Below, piece by piece: positions 1 to 16,800 of a stretch of DNA of 64,000 bases. This DNA comes from Eutrigla gurnardus (Eukaryota; Chordata; Actinopteri; Perciformes; Triglidae): the NCBI GenBank assembly GCA_963514095.1, contig OY741280.1, forward strand, positions 12,969,797 through 13,033,796. The letters are read 5' to 3'. Positions within the stretch are counted from its first letter, which is position 1, and every line of letters begins with the position of its first letter. Under the pieces are notes generated by a model. The model was not told where the DNA came from. It saw nothing but the letters and a program-made list of their open reading frames with translations, and did no database searches. Position numbers and translations under genes: made by a program.

Positions 1-1378
1 TCCCTGTCCCTATTGTATTTTGTCTTTCTGTTCCACAATTGGATCCTTTTCCCTGGTGCTCATTCACTCCTTGCCTTTCCGTCTCCATCCCAGAGTGCAC
101 GGAGGGCATCAGACAATGGCAGCGATACAGCGGCTGCACAGCAGCTGTGCAGACTGGCACCGACGACGTGGCAGCACCCACGTTGTGTCCTGCTTGCTGC
201 CGGCTAAACCTGAAGGGAAGCGATAACAGGCAGCTGGAGCACTCAACCGTCCGAACCAGCGGACCGAAGCCTTATATCTGTTCATTTGTCTCTGACCCTC
301 AATATCAAATTTATAGAGAGGAACTCAAGACAATCTGGGGGGGATGATCTCATTAAAAGATCTGCTGTAGCAGCAAAGTGCTTTCATAAAGAGTCGATCG
401 GGTATGATGGATTGGTTCCAAAAAACAATAACTGCAAATGTGTGAGGAACAGATTTAATGATGTGATTATCAGTTGTAAACAAGCATCACAAGGTGACGC
501 ATCATAAACTTACAAAAGTTGCTACAGGTTGCATTACAAAAAGCCACGTGCAGAACCAGCACATCCACTGTGGAAGCTGGTCCAGGAAGTTCATTCATTA
601 TTCCATCATTTCGTAAAAACATTTTTAACAGGGAGACATTTTTGTCTGCTTCCCAGAAGCCAGATGACATGGCGTTGCAGCAGGGTGGGGCAAGAACATG
701 GCAGGAACTGTGAAAACCACAGTTTCCTCTCCCACGCCACTCAGCACATCACCACGCCTTCCAGCATATTAAAGCCAACACCTGCTGCCGGCAACAAGGG
801 GAAGTGAACTTACAAAACTAGGAAATACAATTGATGCAATGTGTTCTAGAGGGGCATTGGGACTCGACAATATGACTGTCGCTGATATTGTTTGACCTGT
901 ACCACAATGCATTGCAGGCATGTGGTCATCAGGTATGTACACGCTTACGGGTCGAATATCATTCAACAGATAGATAGGCAGAGGTGTGTGGGTGCATGTA
1001 TAGATTAAACAAATTCTTCCTTGAGAACAGGAAGGGAGGATATCACAACACAGCTTCTGAGAAGTAGGGTGGGGACGTGGAAGGAAGGTTGGGCAACAGT
1101 GTGTAAAATGATGATTACAGCTGTGTCTCCGTCGAGTACAACAGGGTGCACATGTGCCACGGTATAGCTATGAAGGGTGACACAGTTAGGAAGTGGGTGG
1201 AGGATTAATTCAAAGTGGGAGGATGACAGAACTGGTCCCTGAAAGTGTTACACGTTGTAGCCTTTCTGCCCCGATGGTCAGGGGAACAGGGGCAGAGGGA
1301 GCTGGGCTGGAAACTGTAGTGGCAGCTCATCATCACGCATGAGGGCATCGGAAAAAACAACTAAAGAAGCCCTCTCTC
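1..1378. other. no gene seen
   Basis: Only short, unrelated open frames; no recognisable domain or splice-supported exon. Confidence 0.5.
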
Positions 1379-1410
1379 TCTGTGTGTGTGTGTGTGTGCG
1401 TGTGTGTGTG
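1379..1410. repeat. GT microsatellite
   Basis: TG dinucleotides with one CG interruption. Confidence 0.9.
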
Positions 1411-1944
1411 TTCCCAGTGTCTGTCACTCCAGAATGATGACATCTGCCATGACCGCACATCTGTTCTTCCCCCTGGAGTATGACAATGTACAATCCTATA
1501 TGACCTACATACATCTACATTTTCTTTAATTGGTTCCAATAAAAAGGAGAACTCCAGCTACTTATTATTGCATTTCAACAATTTGAGAAGTTTGCAAGAA
1601 ACTGATTTTTAAAAGCATGCTGGAAATTAAAGCAGCAGAGTCCAAAATCCAAAGTATACAGTAGGTTAAGCACCAAAAACTCTGGACCTTATGTTTCCCA
1701 TAATGCAACCCATTATTTATTTATTAAGCCTCCTCCCGCCTGCTAAATGCCCACATCTTTCAAGTTTTACACTCCCAATTTGTGAAGCAGGCTTTCTTTT
1801 AGAGAAATACATTTTACGGACTCTCCCGCAGCATTGGAGATGCGAGTCGAGTCACGCCTTTCCTGTTCATCAGCATTTGAATGTTTGTTCTCATTGGTAA
1901 AGCCAGCATGGGTTTAACTCAGGCCAGCATCTTGCATGCTAGAG

Positions 1945-4929
<2,985 letters not shown>

Positions 4930-4967
4930 GTAGACAGTATTCAGCATGCAGTCATTATCAAACTGTG

Positions 4968-4984
4968 GAGGCCCCCTGCTGGCG
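4968..4984. promoter_or_regulatory. CTCF-like motif
   Basis: GGCCCCCTGCTGGCGGC matches the reverse CTCF core (GCCCCCTGGTGGC type) closely. It lies just past the long GT tract. No binding evidence. Confidence 0.3.
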
Positions 4985-5107
4985 GCTACTGGGAACAAGA
5001 TTTCAGGCAGCATGAAAACAAACAACACTGGTGTCATTTTCTGAATTGTAAGAGAGGCTTTTAAAAGATAAATAAATACTTCTCATAATGTACATGGGAG
5101 TAATCTA

Positions 5108-5180
5108 GGCATGGTGGCCAAGTAGACTAGTAAGGCGTTGGTAAACCAAAAATCATGGTTCCAATCCCCATCATGGTGTA
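5108..5180 (+). repeat. tRNA-derived SINE-like fragment
   Basis: An A-box-like TGGCCAAGTAGACTAG (from 5115) and a B-box-like GGTTCCAATCCC (5157-5168) sit at tRNA spacing and resemble a Leu/Ser-type tRNA. No matching acceptor stem was found. An A-rich stretch follows. Confidence 0.5.
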
Positions 5181-5322
5181 CAGAACAATAAACAAATTAA
5201 ACGTTTTGAACCCTCACCAAAATAAATGTAGTAAAGTACTGACATATATGATAATACCTTAAACAAATACACAATTGTACCGCCACGAGCTGAAGTCAAT
5301 CGAAGAAAAAAAAAAAAGATTA

Positions 5323-5515
5323 TATTCATTTGGCAGATGCTATTGTTCAGGGCAACTTACATATTTATCCCATTACACATATTGTACATCAACAGCAAAG
5401 TCAACAGCAAAGAGTTCAGTGTCTTGCTCAAGGACACACAGAGCTACAAACCAACAACCCTTGCATTAATGGCCAAGTCACTGCTGTCCCACATAACCAG
5501 AGGTTCCAGTTGGCA
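5323..5515 (+). repeat. fish interspersed repeat (TTCATTTGGCAGATGC type)
   Basis: TTCATTTGGCAGATGCTATT, then GGGCAACTTACA, later GTGTCTTGCTCAAGGACACA and GGCCAAGTCACTGCTGTCCC. I recognise this order as a degenerate copy of a repeat common across teleosts. The exact family is not named. Confidence 0.5.
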
Positions 5516-8500
5516 CGGTGAAAACATGATGTTGTAAGACTGAATCATTTTTGGCGCTATAATTGAATTTATCCAATACATCTCCCCACTGTTTCCATGA
5601 CAACACTGGGATGCATGCCCTTATAAAGACAGTTATTACTGAGTGACATCACACTCCAGTGGATAACAACCATAACACACGCAGCCCTGTAGGCAATAAC
5701 AAAGGACGAGTGGGCTGTTAAAGTAAGTCACCTCACTCACACCAGATATGAATAACTCACGGAATTTAAGTGAGCAGTTGCCACAGCAACCGCAACTTTA
5801 TAACATGCGTTTTTATTAATGCACACACAAGACAACAGAATAATTTAAAATGTGTAACTTCAGATGTTTGAACCTTCAGCGAGAGGATTTCTTTCAACCA
5901 TGAAATGAAGGAATGACTTCCAGAATAAATGGGCTGTGTTGAAAATAAAAAAAACAGCCTCATTCAGACTTAATACACATCTAAAATAAGAGGAAAACAA
6001 CGTTTTTCATCCTGCAAGAAAGAAAGTGGGATAACTGCCATGAAAAACTAAATATATATATCAATAAAAAGACTCCTTGGTATCAACTTCCTGTTTTAGT
6101 CGAGTTTTATTCAGCCTTTTCATCAATAATGTGGTAATAAAGCTTTGATACAGTCATATCAGATGCAGGTCCTTTGAAAGTTTAAGTGTTTTTGTGTCTG
6201 TTCAGAAAGGCTATAAACCTAATCATAATACACTCAAGACCTCTACTCTGTGGTGGCCACTAAAACCCTGCAACAGAACAGAGCTACTCTCTTATAAATA
6301 AATACTGAGACAACCAGCCGTGGACAAAGCCACTCAAAGACTTCTGAGGGAATAATCAATAATCTTCAACCTCAGTGCTCCTTCCTCTTTGAAGCGTCGA
6401 CTTCCAAGCAATGCTGCTGCTTGTCGTTTAGATTAAAAAAGGCTGGAGGGAACGTGTTAACCACCAGAGACTACAAGATAATCAATGAGATTATCACACA
6501 ACGTTGTGCCAATGTAGAACCAGTCTATAAGCCACATTTGTGATCGTAAAGGGGCAATTTGCAAAACGCTAAAGTACTAAACACCCTGCTTGTACTTTTT
6601 GTTTTCCATGCAACTGGCCTACCTACCTCCTCCAGCCACCAGGCTAAAACACATCCATGCTGAACACACAATTATCAAAACTACACACACCATAGCCCAT
6701 TCACTCTCTAGACAAACTACCAAACACAAAGCTTTTATGTAAAGGAAGTCATTTTACGGATCCCCAGAGAGAAAATTAAATACTTAAGTGCCCAGAGAAA
6801 CCCACTTTTCCTCTCTCGCTGTCCTCAACTCTGCTTTGCATACATACACATTAAAAGTGCTGACAGGATGTGGGATGGGAACCGAACTGCACTCCGCTCA
6901 AGAAGTTGTAGTCGACTAAATCCTCTCAGCTCAGCAACATTCAGGCAACGGCAGACAGCGTGCATCGATCCCCACGCATATCACTGTATGTACAAGTCCA
7001 TAGTTTATATTTGTTGGCAAAAATGTTAAAGAGATAGGTTATATTCCGTTACGTTTCCCCACACAATATCATGCTCAACATCAAATCTCTCTGATATGTG
7101 GAGGGATGTCAACAGCGCCTGCTCGGTGAAAAAGAGAGAGCACTTGCAAAGTTAAAACTCAAAACCTGGAGTACTGTGCAGTATATTATTGAAATGCTTC
7201 AAACTAGAATGTACCATCAGAAACAGCAGATAATGATGTCTATTATCCACAGCATGAAGCACATAAAGGACATGAGAGCAGCAGCGACACAGTCTGTATT
7301 ACTTCACTGGGAGCTTCTCAGGTTCACAGCAGAGCTTAGACAATGAAGGCAGACCCAGAAGACAGGCATTTTGTAAGAAACAAACTATTTGGACAGAGAG
7401 GGGGGAAAAGCCAAATGTAGTGCAAATCAGGTATACAATCTGTCATTTCAAACACTTACGGTTGAACTCCCTGTGGCAGACATGGGGCCTCCAGGGTCGG
7501 CTTCGTATCCAGTTCAGACGTCGAGGCAGCTCCATGATGCCGAGCTGGTGCCAGTGTGCGATGGCCACTCACCCATCAAAGAGCAGCACCCCAGTGCTTC
7601 TGTCCATCCCCAGGACAGATTCTCCCTCCACAGCATCAGCGGTGCCAAGTACCACCCTAAGCAGGCCCGGGCCTTTTACAGCTAATAATTCACTTTGTCT
7701 GCAGCCTGCCCTGCACTCTGTGGGAGAGAGCTCTTACAGTAGCTGTTGTGGCGCTCAGCTGCATTTCACCTCCAATGCTTTATCTTTTATGCATGAGTCA
7801 GTGGAACCCAACTCCCTCCACTCCTGGGGAGGGATGGCGGAAAGACTCTCCCCAGGAACACGCACCTATCGTCTGGGCAGAATCTGAAGCAAAGAGTGCA
7901 CACCCTGCTGAAATGTGATGCCTCTGCAGCAGGCCGAGCCCCCGGGGAGGCAAGGTGGACGGATGGACAGGAGGTGGGGCCGGGCCAGCCACCGGAGGAG
8001 GCTGTAAGGAAGACGGTCAGTCCAACGCACCAAGACACAGGGACTGTTTTACTTATAGAAATACACAGGATCTGTGTTTTGGTGTTTGTCACGAATTATC
8101 GTTTAGCTATGAAACAGAATCCTGGTGTTGTTCCCCTCACAAACAAGAAGGTATAAATATAAAATATATGTCAATAAAGTACATGCAAGAATCAGGAATT
8201 ATAACAATTCCTCCTACTGTAATACTATACAACTTAAAAATAACATTGGTTGACGGCTACAATGCAGTTTATACCCATTTCCAAAAAAGGTACCTGCTGG
8301 AGCTAAATCATGAATAGTTACCACACCATGACCTCTAGTGGCTGTGAGTGGTTCACTGCAGCCAGAGGTCCAACAAAGCCATGTTCATGTAGAGTACAGT
8401 GGATAAGAAAAAGTCAAAGTCAATGAAATGCAGTCTTTACTTTATTCAAATAAAAACAGTATGGTCCTGTTGCAGTCTGGGCAACACTTCCCCCACTGAA

Positions 8501-10654
8501 CAGCATGTTTTGCCATTTGGTTTGTCCCATTTCAAAAATACAATAAATAAAAAAAAACCAAACAGACAAAAACAGTCAACATGCAAACGCAAGACACAAT
8601 TTTTAAAAATACACAAAACAAAACTATCAGACCCAACCAAACCAGAAAACACACACACACTCAGTATTTTGTACCCAATGAAACATCAAATATACTGCAA
8701 CATTCAAGTCCTGTGATTTAAGGGTATATAAAGACGTTTGTAAAAGACTATAAATGGAAATACATTAAACTTATTCAGTGTTCACTGAAGATATATGGTG
8801 GCATTTATTCATAACACACACAAAACAGATCAATTTGGCTTAAAGATGACACTGACCTCCGAGAAAGCAACATTAACGTCTGTGTGCTCCGGTTGGCTGG
8901 TGTTGTGGAAGTACTTGGGTCAAGACACAAAATATGGTTCAAAGTCCTGATTATGTCCAACGTACACATGACTGACCCTAAACTACATCCTCTAAGGCTG
9001 CTTGAACAGCTGAAAAACATTTGGCTAGCGCCTACAGCGACGATTCAAAACGACTGTGCTCAGACACGGTACACAAGAACTACGTTACATTATCAAAAAT
9101 AAACAAGGCCACTGGCAGACCACACTCACAGAAGGCACATGAAGTTCCTAAGGACTACTGAACAAACACTCAAGTTTGACTCATTTCTACCTGTAGTTCA
9201 CTAGATAACAGAGATGCACTGCACTCTGCAAGCAGGGAAAATGGTCCAACTATCAGCCTGTTTAAGACCTTTGGCTGTGCATCTAATAAATGGTCCGAGT
9301 TGGTGATATATTCACAAGGCGACATTAGATTAATTATCCCATTTGTGATACAACCTCTTAAGAACAAACATCATAAATATCAGCAACAATGTGTGCACAT
9401 CAGCAGGATTTGTTTCTATTAAGACTGATTGTGAATGGAAACCGGAGGTGTCCGGAAGGTACTTTTGCTTGATCCAGAAACAAATCACAATATAAGTGTG
9501 TACAGTTAAAAACCTCACACTTCAGTTACATTGCTCTCACTAGTTTTTGTTTGAAGAGAGAACAATGGGACGGGGTGAGAGTAACAGCATGATGAAAAAC
9601 ATGCAAATGGCAGAGGGACTCTTAAATAACCCTAGGGGTAAACCATATAGCTTGTGCTTGGAAGTTAATATTAGCTTAAATCAAATATACCGGTAGCCCA
9701 GAAGATGCATTGGAAGGATTTAGAAGAGAGAAGGAAATAATCCACATACATTATTGAGGTGAACATTTTGTAATCTCTTCTACTATTTGCTCCTCCAGTT
9801 CACTAATAGAGCAGAATAAAGTATTTCCATGAGTAATGTAGCTGTAAAAGAAACAAGAAAAAGGCAAACGTGCAAATTTGCTGCAGATTTTAAATCTGTC
9901 AACAAATCCAAGGACGTTGTCGGGCTGCCAAACCATTCAGTTGATGTTTTAAAAAAAAAAAAAACATTTCAGAACTATAATGAGATTATGAGAACACACA
10001 CAAAACATTTACACACACAAAGTGAGTGTCTTGAGGTCTGCAACATTCAGCATTGAGTCACAAGGTGTAAGACTTAAATGTTTCAATTTATGTTTTTTTA
10101 ATTGTGACTACTCTGATCTTAAGGCCCCTAAAAATGTTCATATAAACGGAAAATTACCATTTGGTTGCATTAACCACCATCTTGGTGCATTAACCACCAT
10201 CGCTTGTAACCTGCGATGAAGCAGCATTTTTTAAAAAGGGGTCAAACAGGTTGCACCGATCAGTGCTCATCTTTCATGCCTTCAGCTACAGTAACTTACT
10301 TCCGTCACCACGAGACGTGTGATGCAACACGTGTGAGGCATTAACGTTTTCAAATCCACCTCAGTATTTTCTGCAACAACCTCCTGTTGTGAACAAATCG
10401 CCTCAGGCATCTTTGCTGAGTCAATTCCTTCTGGATCAGGTGGTTTATTTCCCATTTGTCGCAGTGTCACCGAGAGGCGTTTGGTCAGCTTATGTGCATG
10501 GGCACATGTGTGGAGGGAATCGCACGGCAAACACTGCACTGTGTAATAGGATGCAAATGTGCTCAAGTTCCACTAAGTTGAGCTACACACCTCTGTAGTT
10601 TGGAGAGGTTATAACGGAAAATATTTTTATTCATTAAGAGTAAAAACCTGCTCC
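5516..10654. other. no firm gene; downstream of slc7a7
   Basis: Apart from the open segment at 7446-7733 nothing looks coding. A near-repeat of GCATTAACCACCATC occurs twice at about 10166-10201. The stretch is otherwise AT-rich unique sequence. Confidence 0.5.
7446..7733 (-). other. unrecognised open segment with one in-frame TGA
   Basis: On the minus strand 96 codons are open except for one TGA at 7569-7571. The upstream part reads ...ELLAVKGPGLLRVVLGTADA then VEGESVLGMDRSTGVLLFDG. The downstream part reads VAIAHWHQLGIMELPRRLNW then IRSRPWRPHVCHREFN. An AG before GGTGGTAC, GTGAGT over the TGA and GTAAGT at the lower end look like splice sites, but the middle gap would be only 28 bases, too short for an intron. 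The plus strand is also open here. It could be a decayed exon, an antisense shadow or chance. Confidence 0.2.
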
Positions 10655-10660
10655 TTTATT
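10655..10660 (-). terminator. candidate poly(A) signal of slc7a7
   Basis: AATAAA on the minus strand (TTTATT as printed) lies about 175 bases past the slc7a7 stop codon. A second copy at 10626-10631 lies a little further on. Either would give a short 3' UTR of about 200 bases. Confidence 0.4.
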
Positions 10661-10834
10661 CATATGGATTGTGTATGTGAGAGGAGGAGAGGTGGAAAAG
10701 GCGTGTTGAGCTCACCTCTCCCGTTTCTTAATCCTCCTTAAATCAGTCAGGCTTTACTCATCTAAATCCTGATTGTCTGTAGCTCCTCTTCCGTCCCTCC
10801 ATACAGCATTCCACACGAGGCCATTGTTGCGCCA

Positions 10835-13800
10835 TCATTCAATTTTCTCTGGGTCTATGTTGTCCAGGTCGATGTCCGGCGAGGTCATGCAACACATGCA
10901 CAGTTTTTGGGTGTACAGGGAGAACTTATCTGCAACGACAAAATAATAAATATGAAGAAAAGAATCAACGCTCTAAAGAGACCATCTTTGAAAATGCAGT
11001 AAACAGCAACTCTGTTCTAGAACAACCACCTAAAGGATTACTAACATATTGGCATAACATTAGTCGTATTAGGAGGGGATATTCTACTACAGCAGGTTTT
11101 CACATTGTACTACAGAATCCTTTACAGTAGGCTCTAAAGTACGCTGAACTTTGAAACGGTAATCTCAGTCACTCTTCAGCTCTTAAGGCTAAGAGTTTTT
11201 ACATGTGACAGTGGTAGCTGGCCCACATGCAACTTACAGTAAGCTACTTTAAGAGGTTATCCTGAATAACATTAGACACCCACATTCATGCACAGGGAAA
11301 TTATACAGTAACCCAGGCCAGTATATCCACCAATATTGGCTGATAACAAAAATATTTAGTGCAAAACTGCCAAATAAAGTTTGTGATAATTTGGAGACAG
11401 TGTCACTCTTACAGTTTATCCACCAGAGAGCACTGTCGGGGTTGATTTTTCAACTCTAAAATGCTGTATGCTCAGTATGCCTCCTGGTTAGATTTGAAGA
11501 ACAAATATAAGGGATCAGTAACGATAAGGAAAAAAAGTAAATATTCCATTAAAAAGCAGCCAAACACTATTAAAGGCGTACGAGGGTTTCCCAAAACCGA
11601 CATCCCCAACGGTTGGTTGAAGCTTCTTACCGAGCAGCTTTCCAAGGAAGGCTGGTCTGGAACTGGGCGGTAGGTGGATGCAAATGTAGTAGACTGGTAC
11701 ACCAGACAACGCCACGGCGATTCCCACCAGAGAGTTGATGGTGTCGCTGTAGAGGGGAACCACTACCAGGAATATGCTGCAACAGCAGTAGACGATGGGG
11801 AAGAACAAAGACAGCTGCAGGGGAAGGGAGTGAGGACAGGTAGAGGAGGATATACAAGGGCAAAGTACGAAGGGGAGGCAGAAAAGAGGAATGGGGGTAG
11901 TAAAAGGTTGGCGAGAAGAAAAGTAGAAGGATTAAAACTTAAATTACATTAACAAATAATGTAAACCATATTCCTCTAATAATTAGATTGCGTCTCTAAT
12001 AGCTCTTAAATTGCTCGGCCAGAACACAGTGCAGTCATTTTGATGGTTACTTAGACAACCAAATAATTGTTATAACTCAAAGCCATTGCCGAGTGTAGTC
12101 CGGGCTGCAACGGAGGCACTGTTGATGGGTAAACAAATATAAATAAAGAGGCACATTTGGCAAAAGGATACCCTGTTTACCCAGCATGCATGGGTGAAGG
12201 CAAGGGGAAAAACATCACATTTTTCAAGATGCCTTCGAAAAGGTTATATGAAGCATTTTCCCCCTGTAGTTCCTCTGCAGGTGGAAATACATAATTTCTA
12301 AATAGATCATAATATTATAAATATATCTGCATGCAAGCAGGCAGTTAGGTTACTAAAGTTAGGAGGAAAAAAAATCATGTGTGTCACATGTTCAACATCT
12401 GACTCACATTGTCATACAACACTGATAGGGGAAGTTATGTGTGCCTGGAGAGAGGAATCACTACGATACTTAAACATGCACATCTGCACTCATGCTGCAA
12501 CAAGTTTTTACCTTAACCGGCCGGTGCATATCAGGGGCTTTGACGCGAAGGTAGATCAGGCTGGCTATTGACAGGCCGATGAACAACCAGTAGTTGAAAC
12601 TGAAGAAGTTAATCAGCTGGAAAACATCTGGCACAGCCAGGTAGATCAGAGACATGCCACCCTGAAAAGAGAAGAATATTTGAGCTTGGCAACAAGCATA
12701 CGTCAGGGACGCAGGATTTAAAACCAAAGAATTTAATTTCAAAATCCACAACAAAATGTAATACAAACATTGAAAAGCAGGGCAGGAATTGGGGTGTAAC
12801 GTTTTATGTGGATCATGCACAGCACATTAGGCAGGTGGCCTTCTCTGGAACCCACAAAAAACAACCTGCGGGAGAAACAAAACGGTAAAATCATGTCACC
12901 ATGTACGCTCGTAGTTTGCCGATATTTTAAAATCATTACAGGCAGAAATAGGATTTTGTAGAATAGCGAGGGAAAGGTGTGCTTGTATGTAGTAACCTTG
13001 AGGCAGCAATGATGGAGGAGTTGAGACCCCCGTAGCAGGAAATGGCCACAGACAGGGGGATCAGCCATCGACCCCAGCCCAACACCTCATCTGCGAATGT
13101 CTGAGGAGACAAAGACAAAGTGTCTTACTACTCAACTTACTATTGGTAAGATCATTGAATGTTAAAAACGTAGGCTTAGAGTGTACGCAAATAACAGCAG
13201 ATTAATCGGATGATTATATCAAATATATTGATTAGTACTAATGTGACTTATATTGTAAGTGCATACTGATTTATAAGAATAATTGCATTTTAGCTTCGAC
13301 ACAATGATCTAAATATAGACCCCTACATGTAGTTCTACCTTTAATCTTGTACAGTTCTAGATAGGGGTTTCCCGATTTCAATGAGCTTTTAAATTCGACC
13401 TTCAGAGTCAGAAGCAGGAATGGCAATCTGCCCAATATTTGTGTCCTTTTTCCTTCAAAAAGGACACAGCGTATCTTACAGGTAGCACGCAGCTGCACGT
13501 TGAGATGACAGAGGAACAATCCTCCTGCTCCCTTGAAGATACTGGTGTGGCAACATTTTTAACATTATGTATACAACCATGGGCGTCGCCACCATATATT
13601 GAGGCCATGTTTGCCATTAAAATATTAGTGATGTGGCCCCTCCCAACTTGGACTGCTCCACTTTTTGTTCAATCTGATTGGCTCAGCCTGACCCTTGGCC
13701 GGGTCACTGACTTCCCTCTGAAGTTACACAGAAAAAACTGAAAAAATGTTGAAACCAAAAAAAAGGTGGTGGAGATAAAAAAAAATTAAATAAAAAAAGT

Positions 13801-16800
13801 GTGGCATGGATAATTTAAGTAGCTGTAAAAAAAGCCTTGTGTAAATGCACTCTCAGATTAATATTTAGGCTATGATGAGTGTATGCCACTATGTGATATA
13901 CACTGTGCAAAAGCTTACTTTGATTCTGTAGTATAATGTAGGCATTATAAAAAATGTCAGTATAACAATGGTAGGCCCATTTAATTCTCATTTCTAGGAA
14001 CAAGAGACATTAGATATACAGAAGCGACATCTAATTAATTAAGATGTGCTTTAAAATGGTTGTTACAAAGAAGGTTTAAGTTAAAACGGTATGAACTGTG
14101 TGCAGAGCTGAGTTATGAAGCCCAGAAGTGCAAAACATTCATGGCAGAGGGTTCGACATCATCACTCTCTTCTGAATCTGACAAATCCAGCATCATTGAC
14201 AACCAACATGAGAAACTGTTAGCTGTGACTCTCGGGTTAAATTCAAGATCACACAGAGTTGGAAAAAGATTAGAAATACCGGCACAATTCTCCCTCCAAT
14301 GGACTAATCACATAATCAACTTCCCCATGTTCCTGTGTGGGGCGCTAATCTCTTTAGCTAAACTAAGTTACTGCCAGACACCAGCGCCCGTGGCTGCCAG
14401 CCAGACTGAAGGAGATGACAGCAGAAGACAGGAGATAATACCTGCAGACCTACCAGGCAAAGCAGATTCTGTCAATTAGGAGGAGTCCTGTAGAAGTACT
14501 AATAGAGTTTATGGGTAGATATTAGTATGCACACGGTCCGACATACAGTCCACAAGGAAGAATGCACTCACCACAGCGACGGCGTCACTGTTGAGCACGC
14601 TGTCTATATCCATGACAACGTAGTAAGCTACGTTGGTCAAGATGTAGATCACAGTGACAATAGGCATGGAAATAGCGATGGACAAGGGCAGATTCCTGAA
14701 AATAAGAAAAGTGTTTTTTAAAATCAAAGCTCTCCGATGCACATTTATTTATTTATTATTATTATTATCATTGTTATAATTATTATTATTTACTTAAGAT
14801 AAGTGAGAACATTTATTGCTTCAACAAGTACACGTAGTACTAAAAGCTTTGTGCAGAGAATACATTGCACCCAGTAGGAATGCAGTAGGAATGCAGCTGT
14901 AACGCCTCATCATTGTTACTGGATATAATGAGAGCATGGTGACTTGTGAAATTCACAAGTAAGATTACTTAGTCAGGTTTATCAAATGCTAGATTTACAA
15001 TAGGTAGAGTTAAGTAAAAACAATCTGTGAAGTCTTTCTGAAATACCAGATACCAGACTCGTACCTCTCTGGGTTTTTGATCTCCTCTGTGATGAAGTTG
15101 AGTGTGTCCCAGCCAGAGTAGGAATAGAGGGCAGCGTAGAGGGCCAGGGCCATCTCACCAGGGTCAAGTTTAGAGCCTTTGAAGGAGTCCTCAAAGTGCT
15201 GGTTAAAACCTACACCAACACAGGTTTGTGGCATGAGCTCAGTAAATAAAGAAGTATGAACATTCCTGAATATCTCTTCCAGGTGAAGACTTAATTCTTC
15301 TTCTGTTTCTAGGATTTCCTACCTTGTGCAAGCTTAACCAGACCAGTAATGATGATGACGATGAGAGCTAGGACCTTAGCCACGGTGGAGACGACCTGAA
15401 GAATAGCACCCCACTTCACTTTCATACAGTTCACACAAGTCAGCAGACCTGATAGATAAAGAAGAAGAAGAAAAATAGCAGTTAACAAATATAGTTTAAA
15501 CTGAGTGGTGGATACAAGCAGGGAGTTGTGGAGAAGGTTTTTGGCATTGAATTTCAGCAACATGAAATCGAATGAATGTCTATAACAAACTCATTGAAAA
15601 GGAGATAAACAATGGATTAATTATTTGTGTATGAGTGGAATGGAGGTATGAGTAAATTAATTTATCAACTATCAAAATCCGTTTTACACAGTTTAGATGT
15701 GGGAGGAACATAAACTCTACTAACTCGGCCTGGAATTTCCTCTTTTAAACAAGCAAGCAGTCCCGGTTATCTGTGTACACAATTATAGAGTTTGACGCCA
15801 GTCTCTGTCACACATTTGCTTTCTCAGTGATCCGTTTGTGTAACGTCCTTGGCAAAGAAGCATAGATCATATCTAAAGATCTAAGCTTCTTGTGATCAAT
15901 CAATATGGCAGCATTTGCTAATAAAAGTGAGGAGTTTGTTCATCAACAACCTCAAGCAAATCACCATCTGTTGAGACGTTTGTGGCAACTAAAAGCAGCA
16001 ATACAACTAATTTATTCCAGTATCTCATGCAGATATGCAGAAGTGTTTGACACCCTGAGTTGCACAAGACAGCGGCAGCCCTAGAACACCGACAACAGAA
16101 TAATTTTCTCATAGAATCCCATATGTGAAGAATGCAAGCATAAAAGACGACCCTGGAGCTGGAAGATCAGCCGGCTGCTTCACCGTCCGCTGCAACAACA
16201 CAAAGTGAGTTGTGTACAAGACAACGACGCTGTGTCGGACCAACAACCGATGTTGTAGGATGTGTGAATGGAACCGTATCAAACATGCCAACACACTATC
16301 ACTGTGATCTGCCCAAGAAATAACTCTCAGTCACCCATCAGAGAGGGTCTTCTGTGTTTTCTCTTCAGGGATAATACAATACATTTTTCTCAACAACTTT
16401 TTTTTTTTTTTTTTTTTAAGTAAAAACATTGATCAAAACCATAAATTGGATGTGACATGATGCAACATGAATCTAATATTTTATTTTTAGGCCGTATCGC
16501 TTGGTCCTAATCACATCCATATTTAGAATGAACAGCTGTATTTATAACTGCTATTCTTCTTAAAAGCCATTCATCATCAAGCATCACACAGCTTTACGGA
16601 CACCATTCACCAAGAAAGTGCTGTAGGTAGTGTTGAGAGTAATTTAACAAGGATTAAGTGTAGTTACCAACATATCCATCTAAGTGCAATGGAAACAAAG
16701 ACTAAGCCATGAAGCTATGTCTGCATTAAATCCCCATAAAAGGAAATAAAATCAAGCAGTCACCATAAAACAACAGTGCACAGGTGCAGAGTGCAAAATG

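Noticed and set aside
7569..7571. Selenocysteine codon
   Set aside because: No recognised selenoprotein family and no visible SECIS; kept only as an open question.
14060..14479. 139-codon plus-strand frame
   Set aside because: Lies in slc7a7 intron 6, has no recognisable family and no splice support; probably chance.
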